Below are positions 53,182 through 63,751 of a stretch of 64,000 nucleotides of DNA, one piece after another. The notes below the pieces were generated by a model that saw nothing but the letters and a program-made list of their open reading frames with translations, had not been told where the DNA came from and searched no databases. Within the stretch, counting starts at the first letter, position 1; each line of letters begins with the position of its first letter. The stretch is from Solobacterium sp. (GTDB lineage: Bacteria; Bacillota_I; Bacilli_A; Erysipelotrichales; Erysipelotrichaceae): assembly GCA_017512725.1 (NCBI GenBank), contig JAFWEW010000039.1:30640-94639 (forward strand), given 5' to 3'. The position numbers and the translations under genes are program-made.

Positions 53182-53188
53182 TAAGATA

Positions 53189-53680
53189 TTACAGTACGTT
53201 CAGTTCCTTCAGCTTTTCCAGTACTTCATCTTTTGTGGTAAAGAGAATGCCGATTCCGCCTTCTTGATTCCAGTGACGGATATTGGCAATATAATCATCG
53301 ATCAGAATATTCCTGGGTTTGGCGAACAACGGCTTTTCTCTTCGCAGAGTAATGTTGACCGGAATATCCGGGAGATGCTTTTCACACCAGGCTCGTTTAT
53401 CCGCTTCCGCAGTATGAATTCTTCGCTTCTGCTTAGGCACTGCAGACAGAATCTGGATTTGTTCGGGACAGGCATTATAAAGGATGCGGAACAGCTCCAT
53501 GCCGTCTTCCAATGGATCCAGCTTGTAATAAAAGTGCGGGACCTTTCGGATTGCACTCCACATTTCTTCTGTTTTTTCTTCACTGCGTATGCTCTGATCC
53601 ATCGGTTCGATTCCGCATAATTCCTTGACGCCTTTGTCAAAGTCCGCAAGTACGCCGTCCATGTCAAAATAGATATTCAT
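53189..53680 (-). CDS. HAD-family 5'-nucleotidase (NT5C-like)
   Basis: A 163-residue HAD phosphatase of the 5'(3')-deoxyribonucleotidase type. Motif I is YFDMDGVLADF (nucleophile Asp at 6), motif II near ILSAVPK, and motif IV is ILIDDYIANI. Members dephosphorylate nucleotides in the cytoplasm. Start ATG 53680 has GGAG 11 bases upstream on the minus strand. Convergent with smpB. The neighbours (Nudix and HD proteins at 54.7-55.7 kb) are also nucleotide enzymes, although on the other strand. Confidence 0.88.
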   Translation of the reverse strand: MNIYFDMDGVLADFDKGVKELCGIEPMDQSIRSEEKTEEMWSAIRKVPHFYYKLDPLEDGMELFRILYNACPEQIQILSAVPKQKRRIHTAEADKRAWCEKHLPDIPVNITLRREKPLFAKPRNILIDDYIANIRHWNQEGGIGILFTTKDEVLEKLKELNVL

Positions 53681-53733
53681 GAATTCAAAATACTCCAATC
53701 ATGGGAAAAAGTGTAGAACGAATTTCCTGCAAC

Positions 53734-53780
53734 AAAAAAAGTATTTCCATATCCATAAGTGAAGCAGGATACAGAAATAC
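53734..53780 (-). terminator. Terminator after the tandem-repeat lipoprotein
   Basis: On the minus strand GTATTTC-ATATCC type arms (53741-53754 with 53767-53780) pair with one or two mismatches, followed by a run of seven T residues. Confidence 0.75.
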
Positions 53781-53798
53781 AGTTTTCAGAATCTGGAA

Positions 53799-54641
53799 TT
53801 ACTGATCAACGTTCCAGTACCAGTAGTCAAACTTTACAGATCCGCAGAGATCCGTCATGAGCTGAAGTACATCCTGACTCAGGGCCTCAAAGCGGATTTC
53901 CTTGACATCGTCACCGGCAAATCCGGAGAAATCAACGGAGTCAACATGAAGATCAAGAATGTAATCATCAATGGTATAGGTTCCGGAATAATGTCCCATG
54001 CCGGCAAATAGGTTTTCGGTCAGGACAAAGGTACCGTCCGGGTTCAGCAGAAGAGAAGGCAGGTATGGTTCAGAGAACATGTCACTGGAATTCTCATACA
54101 GGCGTGCCTTTGTAATCGCACCGACTTCCTGTGCCGGTTTGATCGTGTATTCTTCATTGCTGTTTTCACTTCCATCCGAAATTGTGAATACATCTTTTTC
54201 TCTTGAACCGCACAGGTTATCAAGCAGCCACAGTGTATTGGGATTAAACTGAAGGAACTCGAATTTCGTTACGTCATCACCGGCAAATCCGGAAAAGTTG
54301 ATGTCTGTAACCGTACATTCATAATAGTTGCCGTCAAATACATACGTTCCTTTGTATTCTCCCATCCCCTCATAAAGATTTTCGGTCATGACAAAGGTTC
54401 CGTCTTGATTGAAAGTGACAGACGGACGGTAATCACCGCTGAAGTTTTCGTTTGTGCTGATATACGTGGCAGAAACAGTGGCGGAAGCGGGTGTTTCCGT
54501 TTCTTCAAGAAGCGCATTCTCCACAGGTGTTGTCGAAACGGATTCCGGTGCGCTTTCAATATCCTCTGCGGCAGCACTGTTTGAACCACAGCCGGACAGC
54601 AGCAGAATTGCCGCAAGCATTGAATACAGATACTTTTTCAT
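53799..54641 (-). CDS. Lipoprotein with a tandemly duplicated domain
   Basis: A 280-residue lipoprotein: signal peptide with lipobox LSGC (Cys 17), an acidic Ser/Thr linker, then two copies of one ~80-residue domain. Both copies contain F-N/L-x-DGTFV-TENL--GMG-Y-GTY and then (V/I)(D/N)FSGFAGDDV, at about 93-165 and 199-270. No family name is recognised. GGAGGT lies before the ATG. It is divergent from the Nudix gene. A surface-binding role is possible but not shown. Confidence 0.8.
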   Translation of the reverse strand: MKKYLYSMLAAILLLSGCGSNSAAAEDIESAPESVSTTPVENALLEETETPASATVSATYISTNENFSGDYRPSVTFNQDGTFVMTENLYEGMGEYKGTYVFDGNYYECTVTDINFSGFAGDDVTKFEFLQFNPNTLWLLDNLCGSREKDVFTISDGSENSNEEYTIKPAQEVGAITKARLYENSSDMFSEPYLPSLLLNPDGTFVLTENLFAGMGHYSGTYTIDDYILDLHVDSVDFSGFAGDDVKEIRFEALSQDVLQLMTDLCGSVKFDYWYWNVDQ

Positions 54642-54756
54642 AGGAGTACCTCCATCTTTAATATAAGCGTAACAGATAAGGGTTTGGCGGACTACTGCGG
54701 TAAGGAAATTCCTGATGCGGTGAAACAGAACGGTATAATGAGAATCAGGTAAACAT

Positions 54757-55143
54757 ATGAAAACAGTGAATGTAGTAGCCGCAGTCATTCGGGACGGTGA
54801 CCGGATCTTTGCGACGCAGAGAGGTTATGGAGAGTTCAAAGACGGATGGGAGTTTCCCGGGGGAAAAGTAGAAGCCGGTGAAACGCCGCAGGAAGCTTTG
54901 AAACGGGAAATTGAAGAGGAGCTGAAGACAGCGATTGAAGTAGGGGATTACCTGACGACAATCGAATATGATTATCCGAACTTTCATCTTTCGATGAAGT
55001 GTTACTGGGCAAGGATCGTGGAAGGAAAACCGGTACTGCTGGAACATGAAGCTGCCAGATGGCTGACAAGAGATACGCTCGATACTGTCGCATGGCTCCC
55101 GGCAGACAGCACGATTCTTGAAAAGATTAAAACGTATTTATGA
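54757..55143 (+). CDS. mutT: Nudix hydrolase (MutT-like nucleotide sanitation enzyme)
   Basis: A 128-residue protein with the Nudix box GGKVEAGETPQEALKREIEEEL (broken here as GGKVEAGE, TPQEALK, REIEEEL, about 35-56); the usual Gly after EE is Lys, as in CTP/8-oxo-dGTP pyrophosphatases. WEFPGGK and the C-terminal WLPAD are typical of MutT proteins. It should hydrolyse oxidised or non-canonical nucleoside triphosphates. A TATAAT (54734-54739) is close upstream; the ribosome site is weak. It is followed with an overlap or nine-base gap by the HD-domain gene. The symbol is by family. Confidence 0.88.
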   Translation: MKTVNVVAAVIRDGDRIFATQRGYGEFKDGWEFPGGKVEAGETPQEALKREIEEELKTAIEVGDYLTTIEYDYPNFHLSMKCYWARIVEGKPVLLEHEAARWLTRDTLDTVAWLPADSTILEKIKTYL

Positions 55144-55151
55144 GGTTTTTT

Positions 55152-55739
55152 ATGGATGAACGATTGAAAAAACAGATGGATTTCTGCCTGGAGATCGATA
55201 AAGAGAAGAATATCTTCCGGCAGACTTCCTTATCCGGTCATGGCCGGAAAGAAAATGATGCCGAACATGCATGGCACATGGCAGTTATGGCATATCTGCT
55301 GAAGGAATATGCCAATGCGGAAATCGATATCGGCAAAGTCATGATCATGTGTCTGATCCATGACATCGTGGAAATCGATGCCGGAGATACCTATGCCTAT
55401 GATGAAGAGAATCTGAAAACCCAGAAGGCAAGGGAAGATGCCGCCAAGGAACGGATCTTTTCGCTTCTGCCGGACGATCAGAAGAAAGAAATGACGGCAC
55501 TGTTTGACGAGTTCGAGGCATATGAGACGATGGAATCCCGGTTTGCGCATGCCATGGACAACATTCAGCCCCTGCTTCTCAATCACAGCAATGAAGGCGG
55601 TGACTGGAAAGAACATGATGTGCATTCGGATCAGGTGTATGGCCGGCAGAACAAAACCCGCTTGGGATCGGAAGTGCTGTTTCAAATGGCGAATGAACTG
55701 ATTCAGCAGAATATCCGAGCGGGGAACCTGAAGAAATAA
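55152..55739 (+). CDS. HD-domain nucleotidase-like protein (YfbR/HDDC2 type)
   Basis: A 195-residue metal-dependent phosphohydrolase. Residues NDAEHAWHMA (first His), LIHDIVEIDAGD (HD pair) and a later HAMDNIQPLLL supply the HD ligands. YfbR-like proteins dephosphorylate deoxyribonucleoside monophosphates. Start ATG 55152 has TGAGG six bases upstream; the ATG at 55140 that overlaps the previous stop is an alternative. With MutT it forms a small nucleotide-cleaning operon. Confidence 0.88.
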   Translation: MDERLKKQMDFCLEIDKEKNIFRQTSLSGHGRKENDAEHAWHMAVMAYLLKEYANAEIDIGKVMIMCLIHDIVEIDAGDTYAYDEENLKTQKAREDAAKERIFSLLPDDQKKEMTALFDEFEAYETMESRFAHAMDNIQPLLLNHSNEGGDWKEHDVHSDQVYGRQNKTRLGSEVLFQMANELIQQNIRAGNLKK

Positions 55740-55765
55740 CCGGATATTGACAGGGGAATGAATAG

Positions 55766-55800
55766 TAAAAGAAGCTCTCAATTTTGGAGAGCTTTACTTT
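55766..55800. terminator. Bidirectional terminator between the HD gene and the NRPS-like gene
   Basis: AAGCTCTC pairs with GAGAGCTT around a 7-nt loop with T-rich flanks on both strands; overlaps the stop of the minus-strand gene. Confidence 0.75.
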
Positions 55801-58800
55801 GGCTGGAGCCAGGGATCCGGATCCGAAACATAGCGTACGGCTTCGAGGAAATGCGTAACAAATCGTTCGATATGTTCCCGGGAATAAACCGTATCGTTGT
55901 ATTTGAAGAACAGCTCCCCCTGATGCGGTTCCGTTTCCCTCAGAATGATGTAGAAGATACAGGTATTGGCGCTGTTTCGGTTAACCAGGCTGATTGTCTC
56001 TGCCTCAGGGAAAACGGAATCATCGATGGCGCCATGGTAATTTACCGTCAGGATATCTTTTTCAAATACCCCTCCGGCAAGCGATCCGGGGGACAGCTCG
56101 GACTGTATCAGACTGTCTCTTGTCTGAGCCTGGACATGATCCAGCAGATCTGCCGGTGTATGAATCGTTCGGAAATCCGCACCGGACAGCAGAGAACTGA
56201 TCAGCAGACCGGTCATATTCATCTTCCGGGAAGAATCTCTGCCGTTGTAAATCCAGCCGGCAAGCACCTGGTCATTCCCGGTATCTTTGTGCAGCGCATA
56301 CAGTGCGCAGGCGATCAGTGCATTCTGAACACTGGCGTTCTTTCCGCTGCTGAGAGAACGGATCATGTCCGGATGGATCGTGGTTTCCGTACGAATCGTC
56401 TCGGTATGATAGGAAAAGTCCAGCTGATCAAATGCAGGGTGCCGGATGTATTCCGTTTCCGGGTATTTTTCCAAAAGTTCTTTCTGAAGGGCATGTGCCT
56501 GTTCCTGCCGCTGATTCATCCGGAAAAGATAATTCCGGTAATAATCCTGTTTCAGATGGTTTCCGTTTAACCGTTCGGCAAGATCCCGCAGAACGATATG
56601 GAACGAATCATGATCAAAGATAATATGGTGCACATCCAGAAACAGATACAGGTTCGTTTCGGTTTCCAGGATGACGGTATGGACCAGCGGAAAACCAGAC
56701 AGATCAATCGGCTTCAGGCATTCCTCCAGAATTGCAGGAATGTCTTCCTCATTCACAGACCGGATCTGCGGCAGAGGGAAGGAATTCTCATCAAAGGTCT
56801 GAAGGACGGATCCGTCTTCTTTGTGAATCAGTTTTGTGGCAAATGAAGGATGCGCCTGAAGGACTTCCAGCAGTGCTTTCTGCACCATATGGGAAGAGAT
56901 GCATTCCCTGCTGAGACGAATACAGAAGGGGTTGTTTCCGATGGTAATGGATTTGTCATACGAGCAGGCGGAAAGGTAATGGGACTGATACGGGGTGAGC
57001 CGATATTCCGTTGTATTCTCCGGTGTTTCCGGTTCTTCTTCCGTGCTTCGGAGCAGTTCGGCCAGAGCCTTCGGGGTTTTCAGGGCTGCGATATCAGCCA
57101 GGGACAGTCTGGGGTCATCCAGCACAGCGAGCAGTTCAATCAGAGACAGGGAATCACCGCCGCTTTCAAAGAAATCATCATTCCTGCCGATCCGGTTTCT
57201 GCCCAGTACTTTGTCATAGGCGCTGCAGATGCGGGTTTCAATTTCATCTGCCGGTGCTTCATATAACGTATCTGTACGGAAGCGTTCCGGAGCCTGTAAT
57301 GCCGTGTAATCCACTTTGGAGCTGATTGTCTGAGGGAGACGGTCCATCCGGACAAAAGCTGCAGGAATCATATACGGCATCAGTGTTTTCTGCAGATGTT
57401 CCTTCAGGACTTCCGGAGTGAGAGTATCATCATCCGTTACATAATAATCACAGATATACGAATTGCCGTTTCCATCGGTAAATCCCTTTGCGGCGGATTC
57501 CCGTATCCCGGGGATATGCGACATCGCATAGTCGATCTCTGCCGGATTGACACTCATGCCGTTGATCTTGACGAGCCAGTCATCCCGGTTTAGCAGAACC
57601 AGATTGCCATTCTCATCCTTATACCCGATATCGTGTGTATGAAGCAGAACGGTGCCGTCCGGCTGTTTTTCAAATGTTTCTGCGGTCAGTTCCGGCATCT
57701 TGAAATAACCGCAGGCAATATCTCCTTTGATGCGGACTTCCCCCTGCGTGCCGTCCGGTACCTCATTGCCGTCTGAATCACAGACCATCACGGTATACCC
57801 GCCATGGGCATGCCCTACCGGCGTTGCGGTATAGGCACGGTCCAGACGGAAATAGGTTGGAACGGCAAATGTCTCCGCAAGCCCGTAACCGAGTATCGTT
57901 TCAAACCGGTCGCTGTAAAAATCGGTGATGCGGTGACCGCTGGTGAAGATGCGCTTCAGCTGATCGCCGCCATCCAGATAACGATGAAGACGCGGGTGTA
58001 CATTGCCGCAGGTAATTCCGTGTTCCCTGTAATAGGCATTCATCCGATTGATGTCCTTGCGGACGTCATCGCTGAGAATATGCATCGTTCCTCCGCGGCA
58101 GTAAATGTGGAAGGTATCTACGGCAATTGCCGCAAACGACAGTGCGATGGAGGATGCGTAAATGATCGGATCAATGTCTTCCAGAATAAACTCTGCATAC
58201 TGATAACATCTCGAAAGGACACCAAAGGTGTAATACACGCCTTTTGGCCGTCCGGTCGATCCGGATGTATACAGCATCATCGCAGGATCGGATTCCTCCG
58301 GCATGAGTCCTTCATATTCCTCATAGAGGTCAATATCATCGAAAAACGTTTCCCGGATGGTGAATTCACTTTCGGATTCCTGACGGATATACGCTTCCCG
58401 TGCCTGCGGGGTGTCCGGTACCAGCGGGATAAACGCATGACCGGAAAGAACAACGGCATACATTGCCGCATGGTATTCCATACAGCGCCCCATATTGATA
58501 ATGATGTAGGAGTGGGGTGTAAGCTGCAGGCTTTTGATTTTCGAAGCGGTCTTTCTGATCAGAGAAACAAACTGCTCATAAGTGACAGTACGTGCTCCGT
58601 TTTGATCCACGACAGCAGGCCGGTCCGGATGGGTCGCTCCCTGTTCAAACAGATCTTCTATGAAATTCTGCCTGCGCTGATGGAGATAAACAGACGCTTC
58701 AAAGGAGAAGTGGTGAAGAAATGAATCTAGTTCCGAGGCAAACGAACTGGTATGCAGTTCATGCCTCTTTTGAAGATGGAACAGTTCTTCTTCATAGCAG

Positions 58801-59120
58801 CGCTTAGCGGCAGGGGAAAGATCACAGTAGCTGCGGATGTTTTTCCATCCGTCAAAGACCGGATCGCCGGATTCAAAAAACCGGACGATGCAGGAAGTGT
58901 TCTTTTCCGGCAGAAGAAGCTGATGCTGTCTGGCGTCATAGGATTCAAACAGTGGATCCATACGGAACGGATCCAGTTTTGAAAAGGAGGATACCGTTAT
59001 TCCAATCAGACAGCAGGACGGTGTGCAGAGAAAAACGGTCTCCTCTGCGATACCCTCAAGCAGGGAAATCCGTTTTCCGGTGTCGGTTTTCGATATCGTA
59101 CAGGTGCTGTTCATTTTCAT
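55794..59120 (-). CDS. Single-module NRPS-like protein, adenylation-carrier-condensation
   Basis: About 1108 residues. Residues 1-150 match nothing I know. The adenylation domain (about 150-640) has LYTSGSTGRPKG (about 280), GYGLAET, HTHDIGYKDENG and the catalytic Lys in TISSKVDY. A carrier domain (about 640-720) holds the phosphopantetheine serine in FFESGGDSLSL. The C-terminal condensation-type domain (about 770-1105) has HHIIFDHDS, the HHxxxD active site. There is no thioesterase or reductase, so product release must come from the condensation domain using a free acceptor. No ribosome site precedes ATG 59120 (ATG 59114 is also possible). A single gene; no phosphopantetheinyl transferase or exporter is next to it. 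The product is unknown. Confidence 0.82.
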   Translation of the reverse strand: MKMNSTCTISKTDTGKRISLLEGIAEETVFLCTPSCCLIGITVSSFSKLDPFRMDPLFESYDARQHQLLLPEKNTSCIVRFFESGDPVFDGWKNIRSYCDLSPAAKRCYEEELFHLQKRHELHTSSFASELDSFLHHFSFEASVYLHQRRQNFIEDLFEQGATHPDRPAVVDQNGARTVTYEQFVSLIRKTASKIKSLQLTPHSYIIINMGRCMEYHAAMYAVVLSGHAFIPLVPDTPQAREAYIRQESESEFTIRETFFDDIDLYEEYEGLMPEESDPAMMLYTSGSTGRPKGVYYTFGVLSRCYQYAEFILEDIDPIIYASSIALSFAAIAVDTFHIYCRGGTMHILSDDVRKDINRMNAYYREHGITCGNVHPRLHRYLDGGDQLKRIFTSGHRITDFYSDRFETILGYGLAETFAVPTYFRLDRAYTATPVGHAHGGYTVMVCDSDGNEVPDGTQGEVRIKGDIACGYFKMPELTAETFEKQPDGTVLLHTHDIGYKDENGNLVLLNRDDWLVKINGMSVNPAEIDYAMSHIPGIRESAAKGFTDGNGNSYICDYYVTDDDTLTPEVLKEHLQKTLMPYMIPAAFVRMDRLPQTISSKVDYTALQAPERFRTDTLYEAPADEIETRICSAYDKVLGRNRIGRNDDFFESGGDSLSLIELLAVLDDPRLSLADIAALKTPKALAELLRSTEEEPETPENTTEYRLTPYQSHYLSACSYDKSITIGNNPFCIRLSRECISSHMVQKALLEVLQAHPSFATKLIHKEDGSVLQTFDENSFPLPQIRSVNEEDIPAILEECLKPIDLSGFPLVHTVILETETNLYLFLDVHHIIFDHDSFHIVLRDLAERLNGNHLKQDYYRNYLFRMNQRQEQAHALQKELLEKYPETEYIRHPAFDQLDFSYHTETIRTETTIHPDMIRSLSSGKNASVQNALIACALYALHKDTGNDQVLAGWIYNGRDSSRKMNMTGLLISSLLSGADFRTIHTPADLLDHVQAQTRDSLIQSELSPGSLAGGVFEKDILTVNYHGAIDDSVFPEAETISLVNRNSANTCIFYIILRETEPHQGELFFKYNDTVYSREHIERFVTHFLEAVRYVSDPDPWLQPK

Positions 59121-59199
59121 AATTAACAAGATTATTCTAGTACAATGAAACTGTGGTGTTATACAAAGTAATAAGAGCCATACAGGAGAATTTAACTAT

Positions 59200-59706
59200 A
59201 TGAAACTGCTGATAACGATCCGCGGAAATTCCTGCAGCGGCAAAACGACGCTTGCGAAAGAACTTCAAAAGCGTTTTGGCCGTGGTACGATGCGGCTTTC
59301 GCAGGACGTTATCCGCCGGGAAATTCTTCATGTAAAAGATGAGCCGAACCCCAAGTCCATACCATTGCTCAAACGAATGCTGGAATACGGATATGAAAAT
59401 GCGGAGATTGTCATTCTGGAAGGCATTATGAAGGCGGACTGGTACCGTGAGCTGTTTTCGTATACGCGGGAACTGTATGGAGACCATATCCTCTCCTGGT
59501 ACTATGATCTGTCATTTGAAGAAACGCTTCTGCGGCGGAATACCAAGCCGAACCGGGATGAGCTGACCGACGCCAAAATGCATCTGTGGTGGAGTGGACA
59601 TGATTATGCGCCGGAATGGGATGAGGTACTGCTGGCGGCAGAAGATCAGGTTATGGATGTGGCGGATCGGATTGAGGAGATGGTCCAGACGATCCGGGAA
59701 GGATGA
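59200..59706 (+). CDS. Small P-loop kinase of unknown substrate
   Basis: A 168-residue protein with Walker A RGNSCSGKTTLAKEL (about 8-22), RLSQDVIRREIL, a VILEGIM segment in the Walker B position and a lid with RRNTKPNRDEL. It resembles nucleoside or zeta-toxin-like kinases, but no antitoxin gene is adjacent. A CAGGAG site lies before the ATG. Divergent from the NRPS-like gene, it is followed 41 bases later by the GH1 gene and may share its transcript. Confidence 0.8.
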   Translation: MKLLITIRGNSCSGKTTLAKELQKRFGRGTMRLSQDVIRREILHVKDEPNPKSIPLLKRMLEYGYENAEIVILEGIMKADWYRELFSYTRELYGDHILSWYYDLSFEETLLRRNTKPNRDELTDAKMHLWWSGHDYAPEWDEVLLAAEDQVMDVADRIEEMVQTIREG

Positions 59707-59726
59707 ACGGATAAACGTATCATTAA

Positions 59727-61208
<1,482 letters not shown>

Positions 61209-61265
61209 CGGTTATCCGGATTCTGGCCAGTCTTTGTGAGGGAGGCGTCATAACAATCGGATAAC

Positions 61266-61319
61266 GAAAACTTCCGAATCCAATGGGTCCTAAAGATCCA
61301 CAGAAACGGAAGTTTTTTC
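61266..61319. terminator. Bidirectional terminator between bglA and the GH43 gene
   Basis: AAAACTTCCG (61267-61276) pairs with CGGAAGTTTT (61307-61316); the loop folds further, and T residues flank both strands. Confidence 0.85.
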
Positions 61320-61320
61320 T

Positions 61321-62835
61321 TCAGCCAAGATGAATGGCAATGAGATCCAAAAGACCTTCTCCATGAAAGGTGAGATACAGCGGACGGATACCGGAAAGCG
61401 GTGATATCGGAATTGTGTATTCCTTCCAGTGCGCAGACGGCTGAACGGACGTCTGACCCAGAACAGTACCGTTTGGTTCATTTTGTACCTCAAACAGACC
61501 GGTACCGGTTCCTTTCACGGTGAGCGTTATGTTCTGCAGATCATGAAAGGAAAAGTATTTGTATCCGATCAGCGTGCCGTCTGAAATATCCCGGATGAAG
61601 CGTTCCTCCGCTTCGCTGCCAATATAGGGAATACAGACGGTCTGCTGCTGATTGCTGGTATGAGGCATTCTGCCGTTGGTAAGATTGCAGCAGATAACTG
61701 CCGGATAGTTTCCTGTTCCTTCCAGTGGGCCGTCATTCAGTCCGCAGCTGGTAATCTCTGTCTGCAGGATCCTGCCGTCGTCTTCAATATTGATTTTTTC
61801 TGCACAGCCCTGTCGGCTGTAATCTGATTTGTGGGTCAGGCGATGGTAGAAAACATACCACTGCCCGTTGATGCATTCGATTCCTCCGTGTGTCGTTCCG
61901 GTGATGTTCAGGCGGTCTTCCGGCTTTCTGCCGTTCCTGCCGATGTCTCCGTTTGAAACGATCGTACCGCCGTATACAAAGTCGCGGTCCGGAGAATCGC
62001 TTGTGGCATAGCACAGTTCATGATTGTCACTGGAAGAATAAACGAAATAATACCGGTCTTTGATTCTGCGGATGGAACTTCCTTCAAAGAACCCGTGACC
62101 TTTGCCTTCCGCAGAGGTTTCAAACGGCGTTCCGGTACGTACCAGCGGCAGGATACGCACCGGCTCTGAGGTGATCGTCATCATATCATCTGCCAGCGTG
62201 ACGTGGATCGGCCCAAAAACGGAATCGCCCTGACGATGAAGCGACTGAATATGTTCTGTCGGTTTTCCGGACAGTTCCGCTTCCTTCTGATCAATGGAAT
62301 CCTTCCGGCGGGTTTCTTCATCCAGTTCGGCCATCGGGTACCAGGTTCCGGAATACAGACGGATCACACCATTGTCATTGATCAGTGCCGGATCAAAATT
62401 AATGTATTTCATGAACGGTGTACCATCCGGGTTCTTAACCGTACCAAGATATTCATAGCGGCCGTCCGGCGTATCACAGACCGCAACTCCGATCGGACTG
62501 GCATAACCACCTTTTCCCCGATAACCGGACAGACAGTAGTAGAGATAGTATTTCCCGTCATTGCCCTGAACGACATCCGGCGCATACAGGGCATTGCGAA
62601 GTCTGGAATCATAGGCAGGATCCTGAGATGCTTCGTAACTGATGCCGGGGCAGGACCAGTCAGAAAGATCATCGACTGGTGCAGACCAGACTTCATAGGG
62701 TTCCATGCAGAAAGTATCACCTGCTTCCCGATCGTGCGAACCAAATACATAGACACGGCTGCCAAACACATGCGGTTCCCCGTCCGGGATATACACATTC
62801 AGAGGAAGATAGGGATTGTAAACCTGTTTTTTCAT
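61321..62835 (-). CDS. GH43-family glycosidase with C-terminal CBM6-like domain
   Basis: A 504-residue protein. The five-bladed GH43 domain (about 1-330) opens with NPYLPLNVYIPDGEPHVFG (the first catalytic Asp) and has APDVV and FEGSSIRR (candidate acid). Residues about 375-504 form a beta-sandwich like family 6 carbohydrate-binding modules (GTGTGLFEVQNEPNG). No signal peptide is present, so it works in the cytoplasm on short imported arabinoside or xyloside oligomers. GGAG precedes ATG 62835. It lies 25 bases downstream of a lipoprotein gene, likely in one operon. Confidence 0.9.
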   Translation of the reverse strand: MKKQVYNPYLPLNVYIPDGEPHVFGSRVYVFGSHDREAGDTFCMEPYEVWSAPVDDLSDWSCPGISYEASQDPAYDSRLRNALYAPDVVQGNDGKYYLYYCLSGYRGKGGYASPIGVAVCDTPDGRYEYLGTVKNPDGTPFMKYINFDPALINDNGVIRLYSGTWYPMAELDEETRRKDSIDQKEAELSGKPTEHIQSLHRQGDSVFGPIHVTLADDMMTITSEPVRILPLVRTGTPFETSAEGKGHGFFEGSSIRRIKDRYYFVYSSSDNHELCYATSDSPDRDFVYGGTIVSNGDIGRNGRKPEDRLNITGTTHGGIECINGQWYVFYHRLTHKSDYSRQGCAEKINIEDDGRILQTEITSCGLNDGPLEGTGNYPAVICCNLTNGRMPHTSNQQQTVCIPYIGSEAEERFIRDISDGTLIGYKYFSFHDLQNITLTVKGTGTGLFEVQNEPNGTVLGQTSVQPSAHWKEYTIPISPLSGIRPLYLTFHGEGLLDLIAIHLG

Positions 62836-62860
62836 ATGGAATCTCCGTTTCCTTTCCAGA

Positions 62861-63751
62861 TCAGTACCAGTTAAAGATGTAGTAGGTACTGGTTTCACCA
62901 AGCAGAAAGGAATTGATCATAGCTGCGTAAAGGCTTTTGGATATGACGGTATCCGTATATTTAAAGACCGTTTTTTCATCGTTCATCCATTCATCGGTTC
63001 CGTTCCACCGGTACCGGACTGCTTCGGTCACTCTTCCGTTTACCGTTGTCAGTTCAAACCTGTATTCCTTTCCGGAAGGGCCTGCACGATAGATGGCGGA
63101 AGTCGCACGGACAATTCCGCTGTCGTCATATTCTGCGGTATAGGTTCCGTTGAAACGCATCCATTCCTTTGGCTGGTCTTTTTCATCCCAGTTGGCATAC
63201 AGTCCGTTGTTTACGGTTTTCTGAAGAAGGCCGTTTTTCTCGGTGATGGTAACCGAATCGACTTCTTCCATATGCTCGGTATCATCACTGGCGGAACGGT
63301 CAGACGATTCGTTCAGCACCAAGGTAAAGTATTCATCCCCGAGACCATACTGATAGATCCATTCCTGTTCAGACAAACCGTCGGAACGAACGGTTTTTTT
63401 CCGGTCGATCACACCGTTTTCGTTATAAACCGTCTCTGAAGTGGGAATGCCGTCGGAATCAAACTCTTTCCGCAGTACGGGAACTCCATCGTTCATCTCA
63501 TATTCAAATGTGGTGACCGTCTGTAAATCGGCAGATGGTTCAATGACGGTTTTTGTTACCGGATAAGCATCCTGATATTCGTAGCTGACCCTTCTCATCA
63601 GCGCCCAGTCGCCTGTTTCATAATCCATGCAGTATGTTTCTGCAGTTCGGATCAGGGCAGGTTCACACGCGGATTCCGCCGCACATCCGGAAAACAGGAT
63701 TGGAAGGGGCAGCACCATCAGCGCAGACAGCAGTTTCTGAGTTCGGTTCAT
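62861..63751 (-). CDS. Lipoprotein with YD/RHS-like repeat character
   Basis: A 296-residue lipoprotein: signal peptide with lipobox FSGC (Cys 23). The rest is beta-rich, with short units such as TVYNENGVIDRKKTV and AEYDDSGIVRATS that recall YD or MORN-like repeats of outer-surface proteins, though the repeat is weak. GGAGA lies before the ATG. First gene of a two-gene unit with the GH43 glycosidase. Function unknown; glycan binding would fit the context but is not shown. Confidence 0.78.
   Translation of the reverse strand: MNRTQKLLSALMVLPLPILFSGCAAESACEPALIRTAETYCMDYETGDWALMRRVSYEYQDAYPVTKTVIEPSADLQTVTTFEYEMNDGVPVLRKEFDSDGIPTSETVYNENGVIDRKKTVRSDGLSEQEWIYQYGLGDEYFTLVLNESSDRSASDDTEHMEEVDSVTITEKNGLLQKTVNNGLYANWDEKDQPKEWMRFNGTYTAEYDDSGIVRATSAIYRAGPSGKEYRFELTTVNGRVTEAVRYRWNGTDEWMNDEKTVFKYTDTVISKSLYAAMINSFLLGETSTYYIFNWY

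Noticed and set aside
53103..53188. tmRNA (ssrA) after smpB
   Set aside because: Only a terminator between convergent genes lies here; no tRNA-Ala-like ends.
54757..55739. Defence system from adjacent Nudix and HD proteins
   Set aside because: Both match common nucleotide-cleaning families and no effector, sensor or mobile-element sign is nearby.
59200..59706. Zeta-toxin of a toxin-antitoxin pair
   Set aside because: A P-loop kinase is present but no small antitoxin gene precedes or follows it; it is in line with a GH1 gene.
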